NCBI GenBank assembly: GCA_019084025.1
Contig: JAHRBI010000007.1
Coordinates: 310,001-374,000 of the forward strand
Source of the DNA: Burkholderiaceae bacterium DAT-1
GTDB taxonomy: Bacteria > Pseudomonadota > Gammaproteobacteria > Burkholderiales > Chitinimonadaceae
DNA length: 64,000 nt
Direction: 5' to 3'
In this document: one piece after another, positions 49,719 through 59,308 of the stretch
Layout of the letters: each line of letters opens with the position of its first letter
How positions within the stretch are numbered: position 1 is the first letter of the stretch
The notes under the pieces: generated by a model
What the model was told of the DNA's origin: nothing
Database searches by the model: none
What the model saw: the letters and a program-made list of their open reading frames with translations, nothing else
Position numbers and translations under genes: made by a program

Positions 49719-51071
49719 ATGCGCCTACAGATTATTTCCTTATTTGCACTTGGGCTGACTGCCTGTGGCGGAGGCTCCTCCTCATCATCCTCATCCGGCG
49801 GCGGGGATACATCCGGCTATGTGATCAGCGGAACGATTGTTGGGCTCAACGGGAACGGGCTCACGCTCGTGAACGGCAAGGAAACGCTCACCATCAAATC
49901 GTCGGACACCAGCTTTGCCTTTGCCACCAAGATCGCAACAGGCGCCACCTATGCGGTCACAGCCGGGAGCAACCCGTTCTGGCAAAAATGCACCGTTGCA
50001 AATGGAAGCGGGACGGTCGCAAGTGCAAATATCTCCAATGTAGCGGTGACATGCGTGTCTGCAACGGTGACGGTCAAGACCGTCGCGGGTGGTACCACGG
50101 TAGTGGCGACGCCTGTCACGGGGAACACCGATGGGACGGGCACCAAGGCACTATTCAAGAATCCCAAGGGACTCATTGTTGCGCCAGATGGCAATATCTA
50201 CATCGTGGATACTGGCAATAACCTGATTCGTAAAATGACGTCAGCCGGGGTGGTAACCACATTTGCGGGAAGCGGGTTCTCCGGCTTTCTGGATGGCACA
50301 ACCTATACAGCGAATTTCAATGCACCAACCGGGATTGCTGTCGATAAGAATGGCAATCTTTACATCGCGGATACGGGTAATAACGCCATCCGCAAAATTA
50401 CAAAGATGGGCGAAGTGACTACGCTGGCGGGCTCTTCCACAGCAGGCGCTGAAGATGGCTTAGGTGCGGCAGCCACCTTCAATGGGCCAACGGGGCTCGC
50501 GGTTGATGGCGACGGAAATGTGTATGTGGCGGATGCTGGCAATTTTTCGATACGCAAGATTACGGCAGGCGGCCTCGTGAGTACGCTGGCAGGTGGTTCG
50601 CAGGGATATGTTAACGCGACTGGCAGTTCGGCGCAGTTTTGTTCACCGAATAGCGCGGTGCTCAATAAGGACGGCAATATACTGGTTACCGACCAGGGCG
50701 CTGGTGCAGTCCGGATGATCACACCCACGGGTGTTGTTACCACTTACGTTGGCATCAGTGCGGCGTCTAATCCGGGCTGTCTGGGTGCAACAAAGGGCAA
50801 TATTCTGTTTGCAGGTATTGCACTGGATAGCATGGGTACCGCATACGCAACCAGTCCTTTAAATGGAACAACGGTCATGAATCAAATTTTGCTGATTACC
50901 CCGGGTGGATCCATGATTACCCTGGCTGGTGGCCTTGGGGCAGGTGTGACGGATGGTACAAGTGCGAAGGCATTGTTTGACGGGCCGCAATCCATCTCTG
51001 TTGATACCAATGGAAACCTGTATGTGGCAGATTCCCTGAGCAGTAATATTCGTTACATCTCTCACAACTAA
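49719..51071 (+). CDS. NHL-repeat beta-propeller lipoprotein
   Basis: 450 aa. Lipoprotein signal MRLQIISLFALGLTACGGG with a Ser/Gly-rich linker after the lipid-bearing Cys. A small Ig-like domain spans ~30-120. Five or six NHL repeats follow with the pattern F..P.GIAVDKNGNLYIADTGNNAIRKIT...GVVTTLAGS. The start at 49719 has GAGGG upstream; 37 further codons are open but put the signal inside. It is a surface or periplasmic scaffold; binding partner unknown. A monocistronic gene without a clear terminator. Confidence 0.85.
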   Translation: MRLQIISLFALGLTACGGGSSSSSSSGGGDTSGYVISGTIVGLNGNGLTLVNGKETLTIKSSDTSFAFATKIATGATYAVTAGSNPFWQKCTVANGSGTVASANISNVAVTCVSATVTVKTVAGGTTVVATPVTGNTDGTGTKALFKNPKGLIVAPDGNIYIVDTGNNLIRKMTSAGVVTTFAGSGFSGFLDGTTYTANFNAPTGIAVDKNGNLYIADTGNNAIRKITKMGEVTTLAGSSTAGAEDGLGAAATFNGPTGLAVDGDGNVYVADAGNFSIRKITAGGLVSTLAGGSQGYVNATGSSAQFCSPNSAVLNKDGNILVTDQGAGAVRMITPTGVVTTYVGISAASNPGCLGATKGNILFAGIALDSMGTAYATSPLNGTTVMNQILLITPGGSMITLAGGLGAGVTDGTSAKALFDGPQSISVDTNGNLYVADSLSSNIRYISHN

Positions 51072-51208
51072 TCGCACCGAGCGAGGTGATCGTGTTGCAT
51101 TCCTATCAGCACGATTGCCCGTTTTACTGCTGTAGTTAATACAAATTTGCTACCACTTATGCATGTGTTTACTCTGGCACGTTTTAGGACGTGCTATCGG
51201 AGATGCCT

Positions 51209-52402
51209 ATGCATCAGGTGTTTAAGCAAATACTTGCGTCAATGGTTGGATTAGTGGCGTGTAGCCATGTGGATGCGGCTGAACCGTTCAAGGTTGCGGC
51301 GTATTACACGAGTTGGTCGTCTGAGGCGCGACAATTCCCGGTCTCCTCCATTCCCGCTGATAAGCTGACTCATGTTATTTTCGCATTCGCACTGGTGAAA
51401 GAGGGGCAAGTTGTCCAAATGTCCCCGGAGCACGATGCACGGGGTGCCAATTTGTTCAAGCAACTTCGAATGCTTAAATCTGCGCATCCGCATCTTAAAA
51501 CATTGATCTCAATTGGGGGCTGGACTGGCTCGGCAACTTTCTCTGACGTAGCCGCAACGCCTGCTTCACGCGCGCGTTTTGCCCGATCTGCCGTTCAATT
51601 TATGCGGCAATATGGCTTTGATGGTATCGATATTGATTGGGAGTATCCGGTTGAAGGTGGGATGGAGGGTAATCATCATCGCCCTGAGGATCGCGATCAC
51701 TATCCGCTGCTGCTCAAAGCCATCCGGCAGCAAATGGATCGGGTAGGGCACGGTGCAAACACACAGTATTTACTGACCAGCGCAACATCTGGCGCACATT
51801 ATCTTAAGCATGCGGATATTTCGGCTGCGGCAAAGTACGTCGACTGGTTCAACCTGATGGCGTACGACTTTGCCGGACCGTGGAGTAAAACGGCTGGGCA
51901 TGTAGCTTCGCTGGCAATCGATCCCTTACAGCCCGCTTATGATGGTGCAGCACCGGAGAGCGTGCAATCGATGGTGTCTGGCTACCTTGCTGCACATGTT
52001 CCTCCGCAAAAACTGGTGGTTGGCGTGCCGCTTTATGGGTATCACTGGACAGGCTGCAAATCTGAGCAACATGGCTTGTATCAAGCCTGTACGGCCATCG
52101 GAAAGGGCAGTTGGGAGCGCGATATGGGGTCGCTGGATTTAAGTGATATCGAATTGCACTACACCTCGGCACAAGGTTTCACGCGTTACGAGCATGAAGC
52201 AACCGGGGCAAGCTGGCTATTCCGTGAGTCGGATGGTGCCATGGTGACATTTGACTCTGTGACATCCGTTCAACAGAAAGTCGCCATGATTCGCGCTCAA
52301 GGCTTAGGTGGCGCCATGATGTGGGAGCTGAGTGGTGATAGGCAACACACGCTGATCAATGTGTTATCCGAGTTGCGTCAGCCTGCAGTGACGCCCAATT
52401 AG
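51209..52402 (+). CDS. Secreted GH18 chitinase-like glycoside hydrolase
   Basis: 397 aa. A signal peptide ends at VDAA (about residue 24). The GH18 barrel has SIGGW on strand 3 and the catalytic DxxDxDxE as D138-GIDID-W-E145. NLMAYDFAGPW (substrate-assisted Tyr/Asp region) and a C-terminal MMWELSGD also fit. No chitin-binding domain is attached. The ATG at 51209 has GGAG six bases upstream; two earlier starts (51191, 51203) are possible. It should cleave beta-1,4-GlcNAc chains such as chitin. Confidence 0.92.
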   Translation: MHQVFKQILASMVGLVACSHVDAAEPFKVAAYYTSWSSEARQFPVSSIPADKLTHVIFAFALVKEGQVVQMSPEHDARGANLFKQLRMLKSAHPHLKTLISIGGWTGSATFSDVAATPASRARFARSAVQFMRQYGFDGIDIDWEYPVEGGMEGNHHRPEDRDHYPLLLKAIRQQMDRVGHGANTQYLLTSATSGAHYLKHADISAAAKYVDWFNLMAYDFAGPWSKTAGHVASLAIDPLQPAYDGAAPESVQSMVSGYLAAHVPPQKLVVGVPLYGYHWTGCKSEQHGLYQACTAIGKGSWERDMGSLDLSDIELHYTSAQGFTRYEHEATGASWLFRESDGAMVTFDSVTSVQQKVAMIRAQGLGGAMMWELSGDRQHTLINVLSELRQPAVTPN

Positions 52403-52424
52403 TCGAAAGATACAGCCAAAATAA

Positions 52425-52450
52425 TGGCACCCTCACGGTGCCACTATTTT
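52425..52450. terminator. Bidirectional terminator, chitinase / mlaC
   Basis: TGGCACC-CTCAC-GGTGCCA with CTATTTT after it on the plus strand and an A-rich flank before it. Confidence 0.75.
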
Positions 52451-52473
52451 GACGCGCTAACCATTCCGGCAGA

Positions 52474-53070
52474 TTATTTTCCGCCGTTATTGCGGGCGAT
52501 CAATGCTTTCACCAAGCCGTCAATCCCACCCTTTTGTACAGTTTGATTAAAGTCGGTGCGGTAGTTGGTCACCAGGCTGACACCTTCAACGGCTACGTCG
52601 TACACCTTCCAGCCGTCTGCTGTCTTCAGCATGCGATAGTCGATGGCAACACTCTGCCCGGATGCCTGATTGACGGAGGTGCGTACCAGCACACGGTCGT
52701 CACCATTGTCGGCCTGAGCCGGTTTGACATCGATGGACTTAATCTTGGTTGAGGTCAGGGCTGAGGTATAGGTGCGAACTAGCAATGCCTTGAACTCTCG
52801 AACCAGAGAGGCTTGTTGATCTGGACTGGCATCACGCCAGTGCTTGCCAACTGCCTGTGCGGTGATACGGGTAAAATCAAAGTTTGGCAGCGCCTTGTTT
52901 TCCACCAGATCCAGAAGGCGCTTGTCACCTGCTGCGTAAGAATGGGCATTCAACGCTGAAATGATATCGGAGCTGGTATTCTTGACCAGGCTGTCTGCAC
53001 TCGCGCCAGAGTCCGCCGCATACAGATGCAGGGTTGTGGCGAGCAGGAGGGTGGAGAGCAAGCGGCGCAT
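52474..53070 (-). CDS. mlaC: MlaC-family phospholipid-binding periplasmic protein
   Basis: 198 aa with a signal peptide (MRRLLSTLLLATTLHLYA). The MlaC/Ttg2D fold is recognisable from FDFTRITAQAVGKHWRDASPDQQASLVREFKALLVRTY and the C-terminal DGWKVYDVAVEGVSLVTNYRTDFNQ. MlaC carries phospholipids between the outer and inner membranes. The other mla genes are not adjacent, so either they are elsewhere or this is a paralogue. The start at 53070 has AGGA eight bases upstream. Confidence 0.88.
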   Translation of the reverse strand: MRRLLSTLLLATTLHLYAADSGASADSLVKNTSSDIISALNAHSYAAGDKRLLDLVENKALPNFDFTRITAQAVGKHWRDASPDQQASLVREFKALLVRTYTSALTSTKIKSIDVKPAQADNGDDRVLVRTSVNQASGQSVAIDYRMLKTADGWKVYDVAVEGVSLVTNYRTDFNQTVQKGGIDGLVKALIARNNGGK

Positions 53071-53416
53071 TCGCGTTTCCTTCAAGTTTTTGATTGTATG
53101 TCAGGCAGATACCCAAGCTTGTTACTCATGAGCATAGCTTAGAGATGCTGAATGAAACATGTACAGCCATCATGTTATGGATGATGTAGGGTATTAAAAA
53201 TGATAATTATGTCAATGTAATGCAGTTGTGCGCAACTGGAAGAATTAACAATTAGATAGTAACAAAATTAACTATTTTTGCAAAGCGGTCCTCCCTGCTC
53301 GCCGATTATCGTCAAACGAAACAATTGTGTACCGTTCATCGGTCAGACACTTGCGTTCTGGAAAAATTCCCGTGTCCTTTCAATACTTGAAGTTGAGTAC
53401 ACGTGGAGATTAAACC
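53071..53416. other. Divergent intergenic region, mlaC / outer-membrane protein gene
   Basis: 346 bases, AT-rich near 53160-53280, with no supportable gene. An interrupted palindrome CAGTTG-TGCG-CAACTG (53223-53238) could be an operator. I see no clear promoter. Confidence 0.4.
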
Positions 53417-54202
53417 ATGGAACGAAGTGGGAGAATCCTTGGCCCATTGCTATGCACACTTGCAATGGTGTCCGTTCAGGCCGATGTGGTAACCGATGAA
53501 CCGGCCGTTACGCCTTATCGGCCCAGTGCTGCCACCCCTGCCGCACTGTCCGCGCCCGGATGGCTTGAACTGGAAGGCGGCGGATTTAAGCTCGCGCAGC
53601 ATGATCACAGTTCGCAGGTAACCATCCCATATGCTGTGAAGCTGGCCTTCTCGGAAGACTGGGGCGTCCGGCTTGCAGGAAACTCATGGGTTGAAAATAA
53701 GGATGAATCGGGAAATGTCGTTACAGGGCAGGGTGACACCGGCATCATTGTTAAACGACGCTTTGCACTGGATGACAAGTCCGCATTTGGGCTTGAAGCT
53801 GGCATCGTTTTTCCCACGTCTAAGGCAGGGCTGGGATTGAGTAAACGCGCGTGGGTCATCACCGGCATATATAGCGCGGAATACGGAGCGTTCCACTCGG
53901 ATGCCAATCTCTATCTGATGCATACCGCACTTGAGGATGCGCCTGAAGGCGCCGGTAGAATGACAACGGGCTGGGCGTGGGCGCTCTCTCGGCAACTGAG
54001 TGAAAACTGGTCTGTTACGGGCGAATTCTCAGGTACCCGCCAAACGGGCGCTCCGAGTACGAGTCAATTCCTGATGGCGGGCGCATATACGCCGGTTCGC
54101 TCATTTTCTCTGGATTTTGGTGCGGCATTTGGGCTGAATAATCAATCGCCTAAGTGGTCAATATTCGGTGGCGTGACCATGCTGGGCATGAAGTTGTTCT
54201 AG
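53417..54202 (+). CDS. Outer-membrane beta-barrel protein
   Basis: 261 aa. A signal peptide (MERSGRILGPLLCTLAMVSVQA) is followed by alternating amphipathic strands. The protein ends in a C-terminal Phe (GVTMLGMKLF), as outer-membrane barrels do. Segments such as TIPYAVKLAFSEDWGVRLAGNSW and GIVFPTSKAG resemble the 'transporter' / MetA-pathway barrel family. Substrate unknown. GGAG lies before the start. Confidence 0.75.
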   Translation: MERSGRILGPLLCTLAMVSVQADVVTDEPAVTPYRPSAATPAALSAPGWLELEGGGFKLAQHDHSSQVTIPYAVKLAFSEDWGVRLAGNSWVENKDESGNVVTGQGDTGIIVKRRFALDDKSAFGLEAGIVFPTSKAGLGLSKRAWVITGIYSAEYGAFHSDANLYLMHTALEDAPEGAGRMTTGWAWALSRQLSENWSVTGEFSGTRQTGAPSTSQFLMAGAYTPVRSFSLDFGAAFGLNNQSPKWSIFGGVTMLGMKLF

Positions 54203-54236
54203 CAAGGGGGCAGGGATAAAAGACGGTACAAAAATA

Positions 54237-54250
54237 CAAGCATTTGCTTG
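54237..54250. promoter_or_regulatory. Palindrome CAAGCA-TT-TGCTTG upstream of leuC
   Basis: Exact 6-bp arms, about 110 bases before the leuC start. A possible operator; the regulator is unknown. Confidence 0.25.
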
Positions 54251-54358
54251 ATTGCAGCGCACTGCCCAGTGGTTTGCAATTGGACATCCGGCAGATCATT
54301 GCCGCCCCCCGCGTTCGCATGTTAAGTTTGCGGTCTCACGAGGAGAGACAGCAACAAC

Positions 54359-55765
54359 ATGGCGCACACCCTTTACGACAAGCTCTGGCAAAGTCACGTA
54401 GTTCATCAGGAAGCTGATGGTACCGTATTGCTGTATATCGACCGTCATCTCGTCCACGAGGTGACCAGTCCGCAAGCCTTCGAAGGCCTGCGTCTGGCCA
54501 ATCGCCAGCCCTGGCGCATCGGTTCGATTGTGGCCACTGCCGACCATAACACCCCCACAGATCATTGGGAACTGGGCATTCAAGACCCCATTTCCCGTCA
54601 GCAAGTTGAAACCCTGGATGCCAATATCAAGCATTTTGGCGCCAAGGCTTACTTCCCGTTCAAAGACAAGCGTCAAGGCATTGTGCACGTGGTGGGCCCG
54701 GAAAACGGTGCAACCCTGCCTGGCATGACCGTTGTCTGCGGTGACTCACATACTTCTACCCATGGCGCATTTGCGGCACTGGCGCATGGTATCGGCACAT
54801 CCGAAGTCGAGCACGTCATGGCCACACAGACACTGGTGGCCAAGAAGTCCAAGTCCATGCTGGTGAAAGTGGATGGCGAACTGGGGCGTGGTGTGACCGC
54901 AAAGGATGTCGCACTGGCCGTGATTGGCCGCATCGGCACCGCTGGCGGCACCGGCTACGCCATCGAGTTCGGTGGTTCGGCGATCCGTTCGCTGACCATG
55001 GAAGGCCGCATGACCCTGTGCAATATGGCCATCGAAGGCGGTGCCCGCGCAGGGATGGTGGCGTTCGATGCAGTCACCGAAGCCTACTTGAAAGACCTCG
55101 AGTTCTCCCCTAAGGGCGAGCAGTGGCCGCAGGCTGTGGCTTACTGGCGTACCCTTGTGTCCGATGAAGGCGCACAGTTTGATGCCGTCGTTGAAATCGA
55201 CGGTGCAACCATCGCTCCGCAAGTGACCTGGGGTACTTCGCCGGAAATGGTGGTGACGATTGCTGATCGCGTACCGAATCCGGCCAATGAATCCGATCCG
55301 GTGAAAAAGTCCGGTATGGAACGTGCGCTGGCCTATATGGGTCTGACCGCCGATACCCCGATTGATCAGATTCCGGTGGACAAGGTGTTCATCGGATCGT
55401 GTACCAATAGCCGCATTGAAGACCTGCGCGCTGCTGCGGGTGTCGTCAAGGGCAAAAAGAAAGCTGACAGCGTCAAGCAGGTGCTGATTGTGCCGGGCTC
55501 CGGTCTGGTCAAGGCACAGGCAGAGGCTGAAGGCCTGCATACCGTGTTTATCGAAGCGGGCTTCGAGTGGCGCGAGCCGGGGTGTTCGATGTGTCTGGCG
55601 ATGAATGCCGACCGTCTGGAACCGGGCGAGCGCTGTGCCTCGACGTCCAACCGTAATTTTGAAGGCCGTCAGGGGCAGGGTGGCCGTACGCACCTGGTGA
55701 GTCCGGAAATGGCTGCAGCAGCAGCGATTGCCGGTCACTTCACTGACGTGCGCCACTTCAACTGA
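54359..55765 (+). CDS. leuC: 3-isopropylmalate dehydratase large subunit
   Basis: 468 aa. With LeuD it isomerises 2- to 3-isopropylmalate. An aconitase-family enzyme; the [4Fe-4S] ligands are C348 ([12 protein letters not shown]), C409 and C412 ([10 protein letters not shown]). The start ([10 protein letters not shown]) fits the family and has GAGGAGAG upstream. It opens the leuC-ecn-leuD-leuB operon. Confidence 0.98.
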   Translation: MAHTLYDKLWQSHVVHQEADGTVLLYIDRHLVHEVTSPQAFEGLRLANRQPWRIGSIVATADHNTPTDHWELGIQDPISRQQVETLDANIKHFGAKAYFPFKDKRQGIVHVVGPENGATLPGMTVVCGDSHTSTHGAFAALAHGIGTSEVEHVMATQTLVAKKSKSMLVKVDGELGRGVTAKDVALAVIGRIGTAGGTGYAIEFGGSAIRSLTMEGRMTLCNMAIEGGARAGMVAFDAVTEAYLKDLEFSPKGEQWPQAVAYWRTLVSDEGAQFDAVVEIDGATIAPQVTWGTSPEMVVTIADRVPNPANESDPVKKSGMERALAYMGLTADTPIDQIPVDKVFIGSCTNSRIEDLRAAAGVVKGKKKADSVKQVLIVPGSGLVKAQAEAEGLHTVFIEAGFEWREPGCSMCLAMNADRLEPGERCASTSNRNFEGRQGQGGRTHLVSPEMAAAAAIAGHFTDVRHFN

Positions 55766-55776
55766 AAGAGAGCAAT

Positions 55777-55905
55777 ATGAAACGCAAGGCACTGATCCTG
55801 ATGATGATTTCCGCTGTATTTGGCCTCACGGCCTGCAATACCATGCGTGGTATTGGCGAAGACATCAAGAAGGGTGGCGAAGCCATCGAGAAGGCCGCCA
55901 AGTAG
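55777..55905 (+). CDS. Entericidin-family small lipoprotein
   Basis: 42 aa, with a lipobox LTAC at residues 17-20 (signal MKRKALILMMISAVFGLTAC). The mature part NTMRGIGEDIKKGGEAIEKAAK is a short amphipathic helix, the entericidin A/B pattern. It lies 11 bases after leuC with GAAAGAGAG before its ATG. Entericidin genes between leuC and leuD are common in betaproteobacteria. In E. coli the EcnA/EcnB pair has been described as an antidote/toxin; no such role is shown here. Confidence 0.88.
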   Translation: MKRKALILMMISAVFGLTACNTMRGIGEDIKKGGEAIEKAAK

Positions 55906-55933
55906 CCTTCCGTATCCATCCATTGCGAGGCGT

Positions 55934-55951
55934 AGCCGCTTTTGTGCGGCT
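55934..55951 (+). other. Hairpin between the entericidin gene and leuD
   Basis: AGCCGC-TTTTGT-GCGGCT, extendable by GGC/GCC with a two-base bulge. No T-run follows. Confidence 0.45.
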
Positions 55952-55973
55952 GCCTTCCTGAGAGAGACACACC

Positions 55974-56612
55974 ATGCAGGCTTTTACCCAGCTGAACGGG
56001 CTGACATGCCCGCTTGATCGCGCCAATGTCGATACCGATGCGATCATTCCGAAGCAATTTCTGAAGTCCATCAAGCGTTCCGGCTTTGGCCCGAACCTGT
56101 TTGATGAATGGCGTTATCTGGACCACGGCGAGCCGGGCATGGACAACAGCGTCCGTCCGGTGAATCCTGAATTTGTGCTGAACTTCCCGCGCTATGCCGG
56201 TGCACAAGTGCTGCTGGCGCGCGAGAACTTCGGCTGCGGCTCCAGTCGCGAACATGCGCCTTGGGCCCTGGAAGACTATGGCTTCCGCGTGATCATTGCG
56301 CCGTCGTTTGCCGATATCTTCTTCAACAACTGCTTCAAGAATGGCTTGCTGCCGATCGTGCAACCGGCTGAAGTGGTGGATCTGCTGTTCCGCGAAGCAA
56401 CTGCTACCGAAGGCTATCGTCTGAATGTGGATCTGGCGGCGCAAACCGTGACCACACCGTCGGGCCAGTCGTTCAGCTTCGAGATTACCGCGCACCGCAA
56501 ACATTGCCTGTTGAATGGCCTCGATGAAATCGGTCTGACGCTGCAGCACGCAGACAAGATCAAGGCATTTGAAGCCACTCATCGTGCCGCACAGCCCTGG
56601 CTGTTTGCTTAA
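55974..56612 (+). CDS. leuD: 3-isopropylmalate dehydratase small subunit
   Basis: 212 aa. The swivel domain partner of LeuC. N-terminal block [22 protein letters not shown], then [15 protein letters not shown], the substrate-recognition loop, and [17 protein letters not shown]. The ribosome site is AGAGAGA. It follows the entericidin gene by 68 bases and precedes leuB by 23. Confidence 0.97.
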   Translation: MQAFTQLNGLTCPLDRANVDTDAIIPKQFLKSIKRSGFGPNLFDEWRYLDHGEPGMDNSVRPVNPEFVLNFPRYAGAQVLLARENFGCGSSREHAPWALEDYGFRVIIAPSFADIFFNNCFKNGLLPIVQPAEVVDLLFREATATEGYRLNVDLAAQTVTTPSGQSFSFEITAHRKHCLLNGLDEIGLTLQHADKIKAFEATHRAAQPWLFA

Positions 56613-56635
56613 GACCGGATAAAGAGAGACAACAC

Positions 56636-57706
56636 ATGAGCATGCATATTGCTATCCTGCCGGGTGACGGCATCGGCCCGGAAATCGTGGCGCAAGCTGT
56701 GCGCGTACTGGAAAAGCTGCAGTCCGAAGGGCTGGAGATGAAGCTGGAATTCGCCCCGCTGGGCGGCGCGGCTTACGATCAATATGGTGATCCGTATCCG
56801 GAATTCACCCAGACTCTGGTACGCAAGGCGGATGCCGTGCTGCTGGGCGCTGTCGGTGGCCCGCAATACGACACCCTGCCACGCGACAGCCGTCCTGAGC
56901 GTGGTCTCCTGCGTATCCGCAAGGATCTGAATCTGTTCGCCAATCTGCGTCCGGCCATCCTGTATCCGGAGCTGGCCAAGGCCTCGACCCTGAAGCCGGA
57001 AGTGGTGGCGGGTCTCGACATCATGATCGTGCGTGAACTGACGGGCGATATCTACTTCGGCCAGCCACGCGGTATTCATGTGAACGCGGCAGGCGAGCGC
57101 GAAGGCTTCAACACCATGCGCTACAGCGAATCGGAAATCCGCCGCATCGCCAAGGTGGCCTACGGTATTGCGCAGAAGCGCGGCAAGAAGCTGTGTTCGG
57201 TGGACAAGGCCAATGTGCTGGAGTGTACCGAGTTCTGGAAAGAAATCTTCACCGACGAGGCGAAGCAATATCCGGACGTACAACTGTCGCATATGTATGT
57301 CGACAACGCCGCCATGCAGCTGATCCGCAATCCGAAGCAATTCGACGTGATGGTGACCGGCAATATCTTCGGTGACATCCTGAGCGATGAAGCCTCGATG
57401 CTGACCGGTTCTATCGGCATGCTGCCCTCGGCCTCGCTGGACGAGAACAACAAGGGTCTGTACGAGCCATCGCATGGTTCTGCACCGGACATCGCTGGCA
57501 AGAACGTGGCCAATCCGCTGGCCACGATTTTGTCGGTTGCCATGATGCTGCGCTACACCTTCAATCGCGAAGATGTGGCTACCCGCATCGAGAACGCCGT
57601 GAAGGCCGTACTGGCCAAGGGTCTGCGTACCGCTGATATCTATGAGGAAGGCTGCGAGAAGGTCAGCTGTTCCGGCATGGGTGATGCGGTGGTGGCTGCG
57701 CTGTAA
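56636..57706 (+). CDS. leuB: 3-isopropylmalate dehydrogenase
   Basis: 356 aa. NAD-dependent oxidative decarboxylation of 3-isopropylmalate. Motifs: [12 protein letters not shown] at the N-terminus, [20 protein letters not shown] for substrate binding, and [26 protein letters not shown] for Mg and NAD binding. ATG codons lie at 56636 and 56642; the first has AGAGAG at better spacing. It is the last leu gene here; leuA is not in the window. Confidence 0.97.
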   Translation: MSMHIAILPGDGIGPEIVAQAVRVLEKLQSEGLEMKLEFAPLGGAAYDQYGDPYPEFTQTLVRKADAVLLGAVGGPQYDTLPRDSRPERGLLRIRKDLNLFANLRPAILYPELAKASTLKPEVVAGLDIMIVRELTGDIYFGQPRGIHVNAAGEREGFNTMRYSESEIRRIAKVAYGIAQKRGKKLCSVDKANVLECTEFWKEIFTDEAKQYPDVQLSHMYVDNAAMQLIRNPKQFDVMVTGNIFGDILSDEASMLTGSIGMLPSASLDENNKGLYEPSHGSAPDIAGKNVANPLATILSVAMMLRYTFNREDVATRIENAVKAVLAKGLRTADIYEEGCEKVSCSGMGDAVVAAL

Positions 57707-58003
57707 CGATTCATATCGCGCACAAAGGGCGGGCATAGCCTGCCTTTGTCATTCCAGACTTTGCCATTTAGATTCGCAATAGAAATTATTGTGCATCGCG
57801 GTATTCCCCAAAGACGTCTCTTGCGGCACACTGTGACCCATGAGACGTCTTTTGTTTTGCGTACAGGTCAACCTCTTCATTTGAGCGTTGTACGCAAGTA
57901 CAAGCTTCTCCCGACTGGCTTTGCGAATGAAATGCCGTGCGCTGTTCGCAAGCACTGCCCACTGATGTCGGAATCAACCCTCTCGTATTTGTAAGGTGAT
58001 CGT
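57707..58003. other. leuB-asd intergenic region
   Basis: 297 bases, no supportable gene. It holds the long-loop hairpin at 57810-57852. The part after it should carry the asd promoter, which I could not place. Confidence 0.45.
57810..57856 (+). terminator. Long-loop hairpin with T-rich tail, probable leu operon terminator
   Basis: AAAGACGTCTC pairs exactly with GAGACGTCTTT over 11 bp around a 21-base loop, then TGTTTTG. Both arms contain the palindrome AGACGTCT, so paired protein-binding sites are an alternative reading. Confidence 0.5.
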
Positions 58004-59113
58004 ATGTTGAAAGTTGGTCTGGTTGGTTGGCGCGGCATGGTGGGCTCTGTGCTGATGCAGCGCATGCGCGAAGAAAATGATTTTGCACTGGTGAACCCAG
58101 TGTTTTTCACCACCTCCAATGTGGGTGGTGCTGCGCCGGACGTGGGTCATGGCCCGTCCGCGCTGCAAGATGCCAAGTCCGTTGAAACACTCAAGGGCAT
58201 GGATGTCATCATCACCTGTCAGGGTGGCGACTACACGACCGAGATTTTCCCGAAGTTGCGCGCCGCGGGCTGGAATGGCTACTGGATTGATGCTGCCAGT
58301 ACGCTGCGCATGGAAGACGATGCTGTCATCGTGCTCGATCCGGTGAATTTGGATCTGATCAAGGGTTCGATCGCCAAGGGTGGCAAGAATTTCATTGGCG
58401 GCAATTGCACCAACTCTATCATGCTGATGGGTGTGGGCGGTCTGTTCAAGGCCGGTCTGGTGGAGTGGGTATCGTCGATGACCTATCAGGCTGCATCTGG
58501 TGCCGGTGCGCAAAATATGCGCGAGCTGCTGAACCAGATGGGCGCACTGAATGGTGCGGTATCGCATCTGCTGGCTGATCCGGCTTCTGCCATTCTGGAT
58601 ATTGATAGCCGCATCGCCGACACCATGCGCAGCGCAGATTTCCCGACTGACAACTTTGGTGCACCGCTTGCTGGCAGCCTGATCCCGTGGATCGACAAGC
58701 AGCTGGAAAATGGCCAGAGCAAGGAAGAGTGGAAGGGTCAGGCCGAAGTGAACAAGATCCTCGGTACAGCCAGCACGATTCCGGTGGATGGCTTGTGCGT
58801 GCGGATTGGCGCGATGCGCTGCCATAGCCTGGCGCTGACCATCAAGCTGAACAAGGATCTACCACTGTCCGAAATTGAAGCCCTGATCCAGTCCAGTACC
58901 CCGTGGACCCGCTTTGTACCGAATGATCGCGCCACCACGGTGCAGCAGCTGACCCCGACAGCTGTGACCGGCAAGCTTGATATTGCGGTGGGCCGTGTGC
59001 GTAAGCTGAATTTTGGTCCGGATTATGTCAGTGCATTTGTCTGTGGTGACCAGCTGCTGTGGGGCGCTGCGGAACCGCTGCGTCGTGTGTTGCGGATTAT
59101 TCTGGACAAGTAA
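58004..59113 (+). CDS. asd: Aspartate-semialdehyde dehydrogenase
   Basis: 369 aa, the Gram-negative type. It reduces aspartyl phosphate to the semialdehyde for lysine, methionine, threonine and diaminopimelate synthesis. NADP-binding start [14 protein letters not shown]. The catalytic Cys is C135 in [11 protein letters not shown]. The catalytic His region is [22 protein letters not shown] lies before the ATG. It ends with a terminator. Confidence 0.97.
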   Translation: MLKVGLVGWRGMVGSVLMQRMREENDFALVNPVFFTTSNVGGAAPDVGHGPSALQDAKSVETLKGMDVIITCQGGDYTTEIFPKLRAAGWNGYWIDAASTLRMEDDAVIVLDPVNLDLIKGSIAKGGKNFIGGNCTNSIMLMGVGGLFKAGLVEWVSSMTYQAASGAGAQNMRELLNQMGALNGAVSHLLADPASAILDIDSRIADTMRSADFPTDNFGAPLAGSLIPWIDKQLENGQSKEEWKGQAEVNKILGTASTIPVDGLCVRIGAMRCHSLALTIKLNKDLPLSEIEALIQSSTPWTRFVPNDRATTVQQLTPTAVTGKLDIAVGRVRKLNFGPDYVSAFVCGDQLLWGAAEPLRRVLRIILDK

Positions 59114-59138
59114 GACTGCCTGTAATTCCGTAACTTAT

Positions 59139-59166
59139 AAAAAGCCATGCGCCAGCATGGCTTTTT
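59139..59166 (+). terminator. Intrinsic terminator of asd
   Basis: AAAAAGCCATGC-GCCA-GCATGGCTTTTT, 25 bases after the stop. Confidence 0.92.
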
Positions 59167-59308
59167 GCATATCAACTCACAAATCTCAATGTCACCATTC
59201 CCCACCTGCCGGTATGCTTGCGTATCTCGAGTTGCAGGCACCCAGCGCAACAGTGTGCAGATCTCCACCAGTCAGTCGTTGATTGGCGGAGATCGCGTTA
59301 GTCATGCG

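Noticed and set aside
59258-59294. Inverted repeat GATCTCC / GGAGATC after the LplT-PlsC gene as a terminator
   Set aside because: There is no T-run on the minus strand and the loop is long; it is not strong enough to call.
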